This document shows positions 17,116 to 26,927 of a stretch of 64,000 nt of DNA, piece after piece. The stretch lies in NCBI GenBank assembly GCA_003243195.1, contig QFQI01000001.1, positions 558,001 to 622,000 of the forward strand, written 5' to 3'. How positions within the stretch are numbered: position 1 is the first letter of the stretch; each line of letters begins with the position of its first letter. A program made the position numbers and the translations under genes. The notes under the pieces were generated by a model. That model was given only the letters and a program-made list of their open reading frames with translations, searched no databases and was not told the DNA's origin. The DNA is from Sphingomonas taxi (GTDB taxonomy: Bacteria > Pseudomonadota > Alphaproteobacteria > Sphingomonadales > Sphingomonadaceae).

Positions 17116-18048
17116 ATGGAAATCTCGCAGATCAAGACCCTGATCCATGTCGCCGAGCTCGGCAGCATCAGCAAGGCGGCCGACCGGCTCGGCATCGCCC
17201 AGCCTGCGCTCAGCCGTCAGATCAGGATGCTGGAACAGGAACTGAAGGCGCCGCTGTTCATCCGGCACGGCCGGGGCATGATCCCGACCGAACTTGGCCG
17301 ACAGATCCTCGTGCCGGCCGGGGAGATCCTCGGCAAACTGGATGACATGCGGCAACTCGCCGACGAGGGCCGCACGTCGTTCCTCGGCCGCGTGCGCTTC
17401 GGCATGACGCCGACGGTGGCCGAGATCATGACAGTGCCCCTGGCGCAGCGCGTGCGCGAGGCGCATCCCCGGCTGTCGCTGTGCTTCAGCTCGGCCTTTT
17501 CGGGGCACCTGCTCGACTGGCTCAAGCGGGAGGAACTCGACTGCTGCGTCGCCTATGATCCGGAGGCGACCGGCGCAGTCCGGACCCGCCCCATCCTTCT
17601 GGAAACGCTGCTGGCCGTGGGCAACGCCGACAGCGCGCTGCGCGACGACCGCCCCATGACCGTCGCCGAATTCTCGCAGGAGCGGCTGGTCCTGCCCAGC
17701 CCCCTGCACGGACTTCGACGCATCGCGGATCAATGCGCCGCGCGGGCGGGCGTCCAACTGGTGCCCGCGCTGGAAGCGGATTCGTTCGGCGCGATGATCG
17801 ACCTCGTTAAGGCCGGCTATGGTTTGACCATCCTTCCGCTGGCGCCGATCTATCAGCGGATTCGGGCCGGGGAGCTCAGGACGGCGCCATTGATCCATCC
17901 GACCCCCAGCCGGCGGGTGGTCATGACCTACCCGGCGGACCGCCCGATCAGCCCGGCGACACGCTTCACCGGGGAAGCCTTCACGGCGATCGCGGCCCAG
18001 CTTGTCGAGCAGAACATCTGGGCCGGGCAGATCATCCCGGAAAGCTGA
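17116..18048 (+). CDS. LysR-family regulator of the ThDP/CoA catabolic operon
   Basis: 310-aa LTTR. The N-terminal winged helix reads MEISQIKTLIHVAELGSISK then AADRLGIAQPALSRQIRMLE; a two-lobed effector domain starts near residue 90. The start at ATG 17116 fits the invariant position of the first helix; the frame is open further upstream. It is divergent from the leftward operon and just upstream of the MHS transporter, the classic arrangement for a substrate-responsive activator. The effector is probably the organic acid or its oxoacid (inference). Confidence 0.92.
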   Translation: MEISQIKTLIHVAELGSISKAADRLGIAQPALSRQIRMLEQELKAPLFIRHGRGMIPTELGRQILVPAGEILGKLDDMRQLADEGRTSFLGRVRFGMTPTVAEIMTVPLAQRVREAHPRLSLCFSSAFSGHLLDWLKREELDCCVAYDPEATGAVRTRPILLETLLAVGNADSALRDDRPMTVAEFSQERLVLPSPLHGLRRIADQCAARAGVQLVPALEADSFGAMIDLVKAGYGLTILPLAPIYQRIRAGELRTAPLIHPTPSRRVVMTYPADRPISPATRFTGEAFTAIAAQLVEQNIWAGQIIPES

Positions 18049-18145
18049 TGGCCCGCCGTGCCATATAATTCGAGCATAGCTGTTACCTCCGAAGCGCTCT
18101 GGCCCCTTCCGCTGTCCGGCATAGGCTGACACCTACCCCGCAATG

Positions 18146-18173
18146 CTCTCGTCAGAAGAGCGTCAGACGAGAG
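18146..18173 (+). promoter_or_regulatory. 5' UTR hairpin overlapping the ribosome site of the MHS transporter
   Basis: CTCTCGTC (18146-18153) and GACGAGAG (18166-18173) form a perfect 8-bp stem with a 12-nt loop. The right arm contains most of the GAGAGG ribosome site of the gene starting at 18182, so folding would mask translation initiation. Confidence 0.45.
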
Positions 18174-18181
18174 GATCCGTC

Positions 18182-19552
18182 ATGCATGCCAGTTCCGTTC
18201 GAACGTACGATCATCGAAGTGCCGGCGACGCCGATCCGATGTCGCGGACGCACGATCTGGACACGAAGGGCAGGATCAAGGCCATTCTGGCGGCCTGCAC
18301 GGGCAACATGGTCGAGTGGTTCGACTTCTTCGTCTATGCCTATACCGCCATCTACTTCGCGGCGGTGTTCTTCCCCTCGGACAGTCAGACGGCACAGCTT
18401 CTCTCGACCGCGGCGGTGTTCGCGGTCGGGTTCCTGATGCGGCCGTTGGGCGGATGGTTCTTCGGTCGATTGGCCGACACGCGCGGCCGCAAACTCGCGA
18501 TGACGGCATCGGTGTCGCTGATGTGCATCGGGTCGCTCCTGATCGCGATCCTGCCGGGCTATGCGCAGATCGGCGTGCTCGCCCCCGCCCTCCTTCTCTT
18601 CGCCAGGCTTTTGCAGGGTCTGTCGGTGGGGGCGGAATACGGCACGGGCGCCACATATCTCAGCGAGGTCGCCACCAAGGGCCGGCGGGGTTTCTATGGT
18701 TCGCTGCAATATATGACGATCGTCGCCGGGCAGCTCCTGGCGCTTCTCACGATCGTCTGCCTTCAGCAACTGCTCAGCACCGACGACCTGAACGCATGGG
18801 GGTGGCGGATCCCCTTCTTCATGGGCGCGGCGGGGGCCGTCACGGTCTTCTACCTTCGGCGCAACATGATCGAGACCACCACCAACAGCAGCAGGACACA
18901 GCGCGACGCCGGCTCCTTGCGCGCCATGTTCCGGCACAGGCGCGCCGTGGCGCTGGTGCTGTTCTTCACGATCGGCGGGTCGCTCTATTTCTACACCTTC
19001 ACCACCTACATGCAGAAGTTCCTGGTGCTGTCCGGCGGATTCACTCCCGCCCGCGCCAGCCTCGTCATGACCAGCGCGCTGGTGTGCTTCATGATCATGC
19101 AACCGCTCTTTGGCATGCTGAGCGACCGACTCGGCATCCGGACGCATATGCGGCTTTTCACCGGCCTCGCGACGCTGCTGGTCGCGCCGATTCTCTACGG
19201 GATACAATCGACCGGCGGAAACGCCCTTTATGCCTTCCTGTTGGTGGCGGGCGGGCTGGCGATCGCCGCCTTCTACACCCCCATCGCCGGGCTGGTGAAA
19301 GCCGACATGTTCCCCACCGAAATCCGCGCGCTCGGCGTAGGCTTCCCCTATGCGGTCGGCAATGCGCTGTTCGGCGGCACTGCCGAATATGTGGCGCTGC
19401 GCCTGCGCGATGGCGGCATCGAGACCGTCTATTTCTATTACGTCGCCGTGGTGTGCGCGACCGCCTTCATCGCCGCACTGGTCATGCCGAACCTGCGCGC
19501 GCACGGATATCTGGACGGTGACGGATCCATGGAGCGCCGCCCGGCAAAGTGA
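18182..19552 (+). CDS. MHS-family MFS symporter (dicarboxylate/shikimate type)
   Basis: 456-aa inner-membrane proton symporter of the metabolite:H+ family (KgtP/ShiA/ProP group). Family marks are NMVEWFDFFVYAYTA in helix 1, FGRLADTRGRKLAM in loop 2-3 and RLLQGLSVGAEYGTGATYL in helix 4. ATG 18182 follows GAGAGG at eight bases; an in-frame start at 18143 would include the hairpin sequence and is less likely. Transported compounds in this family are organic acids or betaines, fitting uptake of the substrate for the divergent operon. A 133-bp gap from LysR may hold its own promoter. Confidence 0.9.
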   Translation: MHASSVRTYDHRSAGDADPMSRTHDLDTKGRIKAILAACTGNMVEWFDFFVYAYTAIYFAAVFFPSDSQTAQLLSTAAVFAVGFLMRPLGGWFFGRLADTRGRKLAMTASVSLMCIGSLLIAILPGYAQIGVLAPALLLFARLLQGLSVGAEYGTGATYLSEVATKGRRGFYGSLQYMTIVAGQLLALLTIVCLQQLLSTDDLNAWGWRIPFFMGAAGAVTVFYLRRNMIETTTNSSRTQRDAGSLRAMFRHRRAVALVLFFTIGGSLYFYTFTTYMQKFLVLSGGFTPARASLVMTSALVCFMIMQPLFGMLSDRLGIRTHMRLFTGLATLLVAPILYGIQSTGGNALYAFLLVAGGLAIAAFYTPIAGLVKADMFPTEIRALGVGFPYAVGNALFGGTAEYVALRLRDGGIETVYFYYVAVVCATAFIAALVMPNLRAHGYLDGDGSMERRPAK

Positions 19553-19556
19553 CGCC

Positions 19557-19591
19557 GGAGCGGCCGATTGCCTGTCGGGCATGGCCGCTCC
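19557..19591 (+). terminator. Strong hairpin after the MHS gene
   Basis: GGAGCGGCC and GGCCGCTCC form a perfect 9-bp stem with a 17-nt loop, 5 bp after the MHS stop and between convergent genes. Downstream is pyrimidine-rich (C/T) but lacks a pure T-tract. Confidence 0.55.
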
Positions 19592-19732
19592 TCCCTTCCC
19601 CCTCACGCTGCGCCGGGCGGCGATGCGGGGATAGCCGGCCTTTGCCGACGGACATGACAGGCCGGGCGGTCGCCCACTCCGGAACTCGGGACGCCGGCAG
19701 CCTTCGACGCGCCGGCTCCTTGTCCGAACGGG

Positions 19733-20398
19733 TTATCCGAACAGCGCCTTGTCCGGGTTGGTAAGCAGCCACCCGGACAGGAATCGCTTATATTCGCTCA
19801 GCAATTGCAGCGCGCCGTCGACCTGCCGCTTGTCGCCGCAGAACATCATCTCGATCGCGAGGCCGCGCATGGCGGCGCGGTTCAGCCGAACCATCCGTGC
19901 GATCGCCTCGCGATCCTTCACGCCGATGACCTGGGCGATTTCCCACACCCCCTCGAACTGCGCGTTCTCGAAGTCATTGACGACGGCGATCAACGCTTCG
20001 CTCAATTGCGGATCGCTGCGCGCGCTGCAGATGATCTCGATCAGCGCCAGCCCGAGAGGCTGCATCATGGCCTCCCATGTCGCCTCCGTGATGGCCATGT
20101 AGAGGTCGATCCCCGGCGGCAGTCCCGCCAGGCGGCGGCGGACCCAGGCGTTCTGGCCCTCCGACGCATGTTGCGCCACGGCGACGAACAGGTCGATGCG
20201 GGTCGGGAAATGGTGCAGCGCCGCCCCCCGGCTCACATCCGCTTCCTCGATCACCAGTTGCATGGTCGTGGCCGTGAAACCGACGCGTCGCAGCACCGTC
20301 ACCGCGGCATCCAGCAACGTGCTTCGGGTCTGGCGAGCGCGTCGCTCGCGCGGTTTGACCGGGGCAGTTCGACTCGAACCATCGTCCATGATCGGCAT
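19733..20398 (-). CDS. TetR/AcrR-family regulator
   Basis: 221-aa repressor-type protein. The helix-turn-helix spans TMQLVIEEADVSRGAALHHF (about residues 45-64); GAALHHFPTR is typical of a TetR subgroup with a TetR_C-type domain. It is divergent from the TonB receptor at 20599 with a 200-bp shared gap, so it probably controls that receptor and its esterase partner. An in-frame ATG three codons in is an alternative start. Confidence 0.88.
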   Translation of the reverse strand: MPIMDDGSSRTAPVKPRERRARQTRSTLLDAAVTVLRRVGFTATTMQLVIEEADVSRGAALHHFPTRIDLFVAVAQHASEGQNAWVRRRLAGLPPGIDLYMAITEATWEAMMQPLGLALIEIICSARSDPQLSEALIAVVNDFENAQFEGVWEIAQVIGVKDREAIARMVRLNRAAMRGLAIEMMFCGDKRQVDGALQLLSEYKRFLSGWLLTNPDKALFG

Positions 20399-20527
20399 TT
20401 CTCTCTGTGCCTGTCCTCCCGCATCAGGAGAAGCGTTTTCGTAACAGTCATCATCGACGCTTTACACCGCGATTTGCAGCGATAAATGCCGCATCGTCGC
20501 AACAATAGCTGTTTTTGGCGGTCACTG

Positions 20528-20555
20528 TTGACTGTGAGAGCAATCGCGATAATAC
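20528..20555 (+). promoter_or_regulatory. Sigma-70-like promoter of the TonB receptor/esterase operon
   Basis: TTGACT, a 16-bp spacer and TAATAC, ending 43 bp before the receptor ATG. It is one of the few good matches to a housekeeping promoter in the window. Confidence 0.5.
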
Positions 20556-20598
20556 CGGCTCCAGATGGACGTTAGCGCTATCAATATAGGGAGGATGT

Positions 20599-23562
20599 AT
20601 GATCGCGAATCTTCGCGCCCGCGTGTCGGCTACGGCAATCGCGACGGCGACCCTGACGATCCTGTCGGCGCCGCCGGCAAGTGCCCGGCCAGCCAGCGGC
20701 AATGCCGCCGCCGCATCGCCGGCGTCGCAGGATGTTCCTCCCTCGGCGCCGGCCGATGACGCGGGCGCGGTAAATGACGTGGTGGTGACGGGATCCAGGA
20801 TCGCGTCGAACGGCAACAATGCGCCGACCCCGCTGACGACGGTGTCGACGGATCTTCTTCAGGCGACCACGCCGACCAACCTGCCCGATGCGCTCAACAA
20901 GCTTCCTGCATTCGCCGGATCGCGCAGTCCCCGTACGACCGGCGGGGCGACGATCAGTTGGCCGGGCAACTTCCTCAACCTGCGCAACCTGATGCCCAAT
21001 CGCGTGCTGATCCTGCTCGACGGTCGCCGCGTGCCCGCGACGGACGCGAACGGCCAGGTCAATGTCGAAATCCTGCCACAGTCGCTCGTCCGCCAGGTCG
21101 ACGTCGTCACCGGCGGCGCTTCGGCGGTCTATGGCTCCGACGCCGTGGCGGGCGTGGTGAATTTCGTGCTGGACAAGAAGTTCACGGGCATCCTCGCATC
21201 CGGTCAGGCCGGCATCTCCGAATATGGCGATGCGAAGAGCTGGCGGGCGGAGATCACCGCCGGCACCGGCTTCGCCGGCGGGCGGGGACATGTCGAGGCG
21301 AGCTACGAACATTTCAATTCGGACGGCGTCACCTCGATGTTGAGCCGGCCCGGCGGCAAGGACGCCTATCAGGAGGCCGGCAATGGCAGCGCGGCGAACC
21401 CGTACCGGCGCGTGGCGGACGTTCGCAATACCAGCCTGACGCCCGGTGGCTATATCGCGTCCGGCCCGCTGGCGAACATGACGTTCGGGTCCAACGGGAC
21501 GCTGACGCGCTTTACGCACGGCCAGTCGCTGGGCGGATCGCTGGAGATCGGCGGCGACGGCGGCTGGTCCGGCCTTGGCGCGTCGCTGTTCCCGGGAGTG
21601 GACAACAATCCGTGGCTGACCGCCAGCCTCAAGACCGACCGCTTCTTCGGCCGTGCCGATTTCGACGTGACCGACACGATCAACCTGTTCGTGCAGGGGA
21701 ATTACTCGCGGTCCGAAAACTACAACATCTCGAACACCAAGAGCGTCAGCGCGACGTTCGCGATCGACAACGCCTATCTTCCGCAAACCGCCCGCGATCT
21801 GCTGGCGGCGGGTGGCGCGAGCAGTTTCACCATGTCGCGGGGTCTGTTCGCGCAGACGGGCGACGTGTCGCAGGGCATCACCCAGAATTACATGGTGACC
21901 GTCGGCGCCAGTGGCCGCCTGTTCGATCGCGGTCCGGCATTCGAACTCTATTACACCCATGGGCGCAGCCAGTTCCGGTCGCGGTCACCCGGCACGACGA
22001 ACAACGAACGGCTGTTCGCTGCGCTGGACGCGGTGGTCGGGCCGAATGGAACGGTGGTCTGCCGGTCCTCGCTCAATGCGCTCGGCGCCAGCCGCTTTCC
22101 CGGGTGCCAGCCGTTCAACGCGTTTGGTCCGTCCTCGGAAAGCGCCTCCGCGTTCGACTACGTGACCGAGACGATGCAGTTCGACCAGATCAATGTGCTC
22201 GACAATGTCGGCGCGACGCTGTCGGGATCGGTTCTCGACGGCTGGGCAGGGCCGATACGCGCGGCGGCAAGCGTCGAGTATCGCAATGTCTCGCTGCAGG
22301 TCGACAGCGCCTTCAGCCCGACCGCGCGAGTCGATTGCAGCGGGCTGAACCCGGTGACCTGCTCGCCGTCCCGCGTCCTGTATTCCAGCGCGGTCGCCGC
22401 GCTGCCGCGCGTGTCGGAAGGGGTCATCGAAACCGCGGTGGAAGCGGAGTTGCCCCTGTTGCGCGATCTGCCGCTGGTCCGTTCGCTCGACCTGAACGCG
22501 GCGGCGCGCTTCACGCGGTATGACATCAGCGGCGGCGTCACGACCTGGAAGGTCGGCGCCGTGTGGCAGGTGTTCGACGATCTCCGGATCCGCGCGACCC
22601 GGTCGCGCGACATCCGCGCGCCCAACCTCAACGACCTGTATGCCCCCACGAACCAGAATTTCACCGCGTTCACCGACCTGCTGACGCAGACGACCGCGAA
22701 CACGCTGACGGTCAGTCGCGGCAATCCCGCCCTGACCCCGGAGAAGGCCGATACGCTGACCGTCGGGGCGGTCTACACCCCGTCATGGGCACGCGGGCTG
22801 AGCATGTCGGTCGATTATTACGACATCCGGATAAACGACGTCATCACCACGGTCAGCGGCGGCAGCGCGCCCGCGCAGCGGATCTGCATCGCCTCCGGCG
22901 GCACCTCATCCTATTGCTCGCTTGTCGAGCGGCCGTTCCCGATCACCAACACCTCGCCCGACAATTTTCCGACCGCGATCATCAGCTCGGGCCTGAACAC
23001 GGGCTATGTGACGACGCACGGGATCGATGCGGAGCTGGGCTACAGCACCAGCGCCCCCGGCCTGTTCGCCGGCAGCCCCGGCAAACTCGGCTTCCGCGTG
23101 CTGTATTCGTATCAGCCCGTGTACCGATCGTTCACCGGGATCCCCGGCGCGCCGATCCTCAATGCCGCCGGCGCGCAAGGGTTCTTCTTCGGCATCTTCT
23201 CGTTCCCCGCGCATCGCGCCACCGCCTTCACGACCTATGACACCGGCCCCTTGTCGACCAACCTTCAGGCACGGTTCGGCAGCGCCACGCGCAACAACGC
23301 CGACCCATCGTTGATCTACCGCGAGGGTAACATCCCCGCGTACGTCTATCTCGATCTTGGCGTGCGCTACCGGCTGGGCAAGGGCGCGAACGCCGGCGAC
23401 CGGAACGGCGCCGAGCTTTTCGTCTCGATCCAGAACCTGCTCGATCGCAAACCCTCGATCTGGACCGGAACGTTCGGCGCGCCGGGCTACAGTTACCCGG
23501 CGCCGCGCGACCAGGACGCGATCGGCCGCTATTTCACGGGAGGGGTGCGTGTCCGTTTCTGA
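20599..23562 (+). CDS. TonB-dependent outer membrane receptor
   Basis: 987-aa outer-membrane transporter of the Sphingomonas/Caulobacter type. Signal peptide (to about SARPASG), TonB box in DVVVTGSR, plug with PDALNKLPAFAGSRSP and GGASAVYGSDAVAGVVNFVL, then a long barrel ending in the aromatic GGVRVRF. GGGAGG precedes the ATG. The last 14 bp overlap the CE15 esterase gene, so receptor and enzyme are made together. That points to import of plant-polymer fragments, probably glucuronoxylan or lignin-linked glucuronate esters (inference). Confidence 0.95.
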   Translation: MIANLRARVSATAIATATLTILSAPPASARPASGNAAAASPASQDVPPSAPADDAGAVNDVVVTGSRIASNGNNAPTPLTTVSTDLLQATTPTNLPDALNKLPAFAGSRSPRTTGGATISWPGNFLNLRNLMPNRVLILLDGRRVPATDANGQVNVEILPQSLVRQVDVVTGGASAVYGSDAVAGVVNFVLDKKFTGILASGQAGISEYGDAKSWRAEITAGTGFAGGRGHVEASYEHFNSDGVTSMLSRPGGKDAYQEAGNGSAANPYRRVADVRNTSLTPGGYIASGPLANMTFGSNGTLTRFTHGQSLGGSLEIGGDGGWSGLGASLFPGVDNNPWLTASLKTDRFFGRADFDVTDTINLFVQGNYSRSENYNISNTKSVSATFAIDNAYLPQTARDLLAAGGASSFTMSRGLFAQTGDVSQGITQNYMVTVGASGRLFDRGPAFELYYTHGRSQFRSRSPGTTNNERLFAALDAVVGPNGTVVCRSSLNALGASRFPGCQPFNAFGPSSESASAFDYVTETMQFDQINVLDNVGATLSGSVLDGWAGPIRAAASVEYRNVSLQVDSAFSPTARVDCSGLNPVTCSPSRVLYSSAVAALPRVSEGVIETAVEAELPLLRDLPLVRSLDLNAAARFTRYDISGGVTTWKVGAVWQVFDDLRIRATRSRDIRAPNLNDLYAPTNQNFTAFTDLLTQTTANTLTVSRGNPALTPEKADTLTVGAVYTPSWARGLSMSVDYYDIRINDVITTVSGGSAPAQRICIASGGTSSYCSLVERPFPITNTSPDNFPTAIISSGLNTGYVTTHGIDAELGYSTSAPGLFAGSPGKLGFRVLYSYQPVYRSFTGIPGAPILNAAGAQGFFFGIFSFPAHRATAFTTYDTGPLSTNLQARFGSATRNNADPSLIYREGNIPAYVYLDLGVRYRLGKGANAGDRNGAELFVSIQNLLDRKPSIWTGTFGAPGYSYPAPRDQDAIGRYFTGGVRVRF

Positions 23563-25075
23563 CCGGCGAGCGCGCCGCACGGCCGCCACCGCCCTGTTGG
23601 CGCTGCTGCTGGCGGTGCCGGCCGCCGTCATGTCGCAGGTGCCGGCGCCGCTGTCGGCCGATGCCGCGCGTCAGGACATGATGGCGCGGCTGGGGATCAA
23701 GCGCCTGTCACCCGGCGTCAGCCCGGACCCGCGTTCCCCCGACGCGGCGAATTATGATGAGGCGCGCGCCGATCCGTGGCCGGACTGGCCGGACCCGTTG
23801 ACGACCGATGCCGGCCGCCCCGTCACCAGCGCGGGGCAATGGTGGAAGGTCCGCCGGCCGGAAATCGCCCGCGCCTATGAACGCGAGGTCTATGGCCGGG
23901 TGCCGGACGACGTGCCGACCGTCGACTGGAAGGTGACGGTCACCGAACGCGAACTGGTGGGCTTCACCCCGGTGACGGCACGGCGCGTGATCGGCCATGT
24001 CGACAATAGCGCCGCGCCCGGGATCGCGGTCGACATCCGCATGGTCGTCGTGGTGCCGGCCAATGCGAAGGGGCCGGTGCCGCTGCTCGTCATGTATGGC
24101 CGCGACGACTTCCCCGCCCCGTCCCCGCCGTCGCGTACCGAACATGAACGGATCGACGCCGCGCTGAAGACGCTTCTGGCGCGGCAGGATCCGTCGCTGC
24201 GCGCGGTGTTCGAGGCGCACCCGGCCTTCATGCTGCATCCACAGCCGCCGTTCCGGTTGCCGCAGCGCGACGCGCATGGCGATTATTCCCGCCCGGAACA
24301 GATCATCGCGGCCGGCTGGGGCTATGCCATGCTCGACACCGACACCATCCAGCCGGATGACGCCGGTGCGCTGCAACAAGGGATCATCGGCCTGACCAAT
24401 CGTGGCCGTGCACGGTCGCCGGAGCAATGGGGGGCGCTGCGCGCATGGGCATGGGGCGCCAGCCGGGCGTTCGACTTCCTCAGCCGCGATCCGGCGATCG
24501 ACCCGGCGCGGATCGGGATCGAGGGCGTCTCGCGCTATGGCAAGGCCGCGCTCGTCGCCATGGCGTTCGATCAGCGGTTCGCCATCGGCCTGATCGCATC
24601 GTCGGGAAAAGGCGGAACGACACCGCTGCGCCGAAATTTCGGCGAGAGCGTCACCAGCCTGACCTATGGCGCGCCGCACTGGATGGCGGGCAATTTCCTG
24701 CGCTACGGCGCCGCCGCCGGGCGCGACATCCGCACGCCCGGCGATCTTCCGGTCGACTCCCACGAGCTGATCGCGCTGTGCGCACCGCGCCCGCTGTTCA
24801 TCAGCTTCGGCGTACCGGAGGCGGGCGACGATCGCTGGCTGGATCACCGCGGCAGCCTGATGGCGGCGGTGGCGGCGGGCCGGGTCTATCGCCTGCTGGG
24901 CAAGCAGGACCTGGGGCTTGGCGACGATTATCGGCGCGTGTCGCTGCCGCCGGTGAACACCGGGCTGCTGGACGGCGCCCTGGCGTGGCGACAGCATGAC
25001 GGCGGGCATACCGACACGCCGAACATCACCCATTTCCTGCGCTGGGCCGACGAACGGCTCAGGATGCGGCCCTAG
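23549..25075 (+). CDS. CE15-type glucuronoyl methylesterase, exported
   Basis: 508-aa alpha/beta-hydrolase. GTG 23549 is chosen because GGGAGG sits five bases upstream, inside the receptor gene; an export signal (hydrophobic stretch TALLALLLAVPAAVMS) follows. The nucleophile elbow GVSRYGK places Ser328 in the GxSRxGK motif that defines CE15, and the C-terminal DGGHTDTPN gives His487. These enzymes cleave esters between 4-O-methyl-glucuronate on xylan and lignin alcohols. The canonical GCS is GVS here, a minor variant. It shares a 14-bp overlap with the upstream receptor. Confidence 0.87.
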   Translation: MSVSDRRARRTAATALLALLLAVPAAVMSQVPAPLSADAARQDMMARLGIKRLSPGVSPDPRSPDAANYDEARADPWPDWPDPLTTDAGRPVTSAGQWWKVRRPEIARAYEREVYGRVPDDVPTVDWKVTVTERELVGFTPVTARRVIGHVDNSAAPGIAVDIRMVVVVPANAKGPVPLLVMYGRDDFPAPSPPSRTEHERIDAALKTLLARQDPSLRAVFEAHPAFMLHPQPPFRLPQRDAHGDYSRPEQIIAAGWGYAMLDTDTIQPDDAGALQQGIIGLTNRGRARSPEQWGALRAWAWGASRAFDFLSRDPAIDPARIGIEGVSRYGKAALVAMAFDQRFAIGLIASSGKGGTTPLRRNFGESVTSLTYGAPHWMAGNFLRYGAAAGRDIRTPGDLPVDSHELIALCAPRPLFISFGVPEAGDDRWLDHRGSLMAAVAAGRVYRLLGKQDLGLGDDYRRVSLPPVNTGLLDGALAWRQHDGGHTDTPNITHFLRWADERLRMRP

Positions 25076-25249
25076 GCGTGGCGCCGACGGATCGCCGGAC
25101 CAGACCTGCGCGGCTGCCAGCGTGATCCGCATGGCCGCCGCAGACCGATCACGCTGGTCGCTTGGCGGCCGGTCGACCCGCGCCACCCGGCGGGGAGGAT
25201 AGCGCCGCTTCCGGATGCCGGTCCCGCGCGGCCATGCTAACGGTACGGC

Positions 25250-26917
25250 ATGACGGCGAGCGACGAGATCGAGGCGTTACGGGAGGCACTCCGCGCGGGC
25301 CGCTGTCGCCGGGTGCTGAAGGACGCCGAACGGCTGCTCGCCGGCGCGCCCGACAGCGTCGATCTTCTCGAAATCGCCGCGCTGGCGGCGGAGGGCGGCG
25401 GTGATCCCGCACGGGCGGAACGTCACCTGCGGCAACTGGTCGGCGTTGCGCCGGAGGCACGGTGGGCACGCGACGATCTGGCGCATCTGCTGCTGCGGCA
25501 CGGGCGGGCGGAAGCGGCGGAAGACGTGGCGCGCGCCGCGCTGGTGCATGCTCCCGACGATCCGGCGGCACATGCCTTTCTCGGTCAACGGCTGGTGCAG
25601 CGCGAATGCCTGCACGAAGGCGCGTGGCATCTGCGCGCCGCGCGACGGCTCCTGTCGTCCGAGGAGAAGGTCGCGCTTGCTCCCGCGCTCGGCCGCGCGA
25701 TGCTGCGGATCGGACGGCTCGATGACGCGGCGGCGCTTGCGGCCGAAGCGCCGGCGTCGCTGGAGGCCGCCAGGCTCGCGACCGAGGTGGCCGAGCAGCG
25801 CGGCGACGCCGTCGCCGCCGAGGCGGCGTTCGCGCACGTACAGCGGATGGCGGCGACGAGCGGGCGCGACGTGACGCTCCTGGCCGCGCGGGTGCTCGCG
25901 ATCGGCGCGCGGTGGCGCGAGGCGCTGGCGCTGCTCGACCGCTTGCCCGACGACGCGGGTGGTGCAGCGCTGCTGCTGCGCGGCCGGCTGCGCGACCGCG
26001 CCGGGCGATATGCGGAGGCGTGGCGTGATTTCGTCGCCGGCAAGGCGCGGCTCGCGCGGGCCTACGATCGCGCCGCGACCGACGCGCATCTCGCGGCGCA
26101 GCGCCGGTGGCCGACCGGGCTGCCCGTCGCCGCCCGGCGACCGGACGTGGCGCAACCGATCTTCATCATGGGCATGCCGCGGTCGGGGACGACCCTGATC
26201 GAGCAGATCCTGTGCGCGCATCCTGATATTCGGGCGGGGGGCGAGTTGCCGTTCGTCGCCGAGCTGCGCACCTTCGCAACCACGCTGCTGGGCGCGGATG
26301 CCCCGCTGGCGGACAGAATCGCGCGGCTGCGGGTCGCCGACCGCCACCACCTGCCCGCGGTGTTCCGGGACTTCTATCTCGCGCGCGCGGCGGTCCATGG
26401 ACTGACGAAGGGCGTGCGCTTCTTCACCGACAAGATGCCGCTCAACGAGGTCGACGCGCCGCTGATCCGCCTCGCCTTTCCGGACGCGCCGCTGATCCTG
26501 ATGCGGCGCCATCCGCTCGACGTGCTGGTGTCGATGATGGCGCATGACATGACGCACGGTGCGCATTGCGCCTATAGCATCGCCGATGCCGCGCATCACC
26601 TTGCCGCGGTGTCCGCGCTCGTCGCGCACTATCGCGAGCACCTGTTGATCGCGCCGCTGACCGTCCGCTACGAGGATCTGGTCGCCGATCCCGCCCGGCA
26701 CCGCGCGCGCGTGATGGCCGCGATCGGGCTTGCCGAACATCCCGCGCAGGGCGAGTTCCACCGTCAGGCGCGTCATGCCCCGACCCCGAGCCACGCGCAG
26801 GTCCGCGAACCCGTGCACGGCGGATCGGTCGCGCGATGGCGACATCATGCCGGCGAACTGGCGCCGGTCGTGCCGGTCGTCGCCGCGGCGATCCGGCGCG
26901 ACGGTTACACGATGTGA
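25250..26917 (+). CDS. TPR-containing sulfotransferase family protein
   Basis: 555 aa in two parts. The N-terminal 280 or so residues are Ala/Arg-rich helical pairs typical of degenerate TPR repeats. The C-terminal domain is a PAPS-dependent sulfotransferase with the 5'-phosphosulfate loop MPRSGTTLIEQIL (about 308-320), a RRHPLDVLVSMM 3'-phosphate-binding strand-helix and RYEDLVADPARHRARV. Proteins of this type are common beside TonB receptors in sphingomonads; their acceptors are mostly unknown. It lies 174 bp after the esterase, possibly in the same transcript. A second copy of this family lies at 48492-50096. Confidence 0.88.
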   Translation: MTASDEIEALREALRAGRCRRVLKDAERLLAGAPDSVDLLEIAALAAEGGGDPARAERHLRQLVGVAPEARWARDDLAHLLLRHGRAEAAEDVARAALVHAPDDPAAHAFLGQRLVQRECLHEGAWHLRAARRLLSSEEKVALAPALGRAMLRIGRLDDAAALAAEAPASLEAARLATEVAEQRGDAVAAEAAFAHVQRMAATSGRDVTLLAARVLAIGARWREALALLDRLPDDAGGAALLLRGRLRDRAGRYAEAWRDFVAGKARLARAYDRAATDAHLAAQRRWPTGLPVAARRPDVAQPIFIMGMPRSGTTLIEQILCAHPDIRAGGELPFVAELRTFATTLLGADAPLADRIARLRVADRHHLPAVFRDFYLARAAVHGLTKGVRFFTDKMPLNEVDAPLIRLAFPDAPLILMRRHPLDVLVSMMAHDMTHGAHCAYSIADAAHHLAAVSALVAHYREHLLIAPLTVRYEDLVADPARHRARVMAAIGLAEHPAQGEFHRQARHAPTPSHAQVREPVHGGSVARWRHHAGELAPVVPVVAAAIRRDGYTM

Positions 26918-26927
26918 CGCGGCCGCG

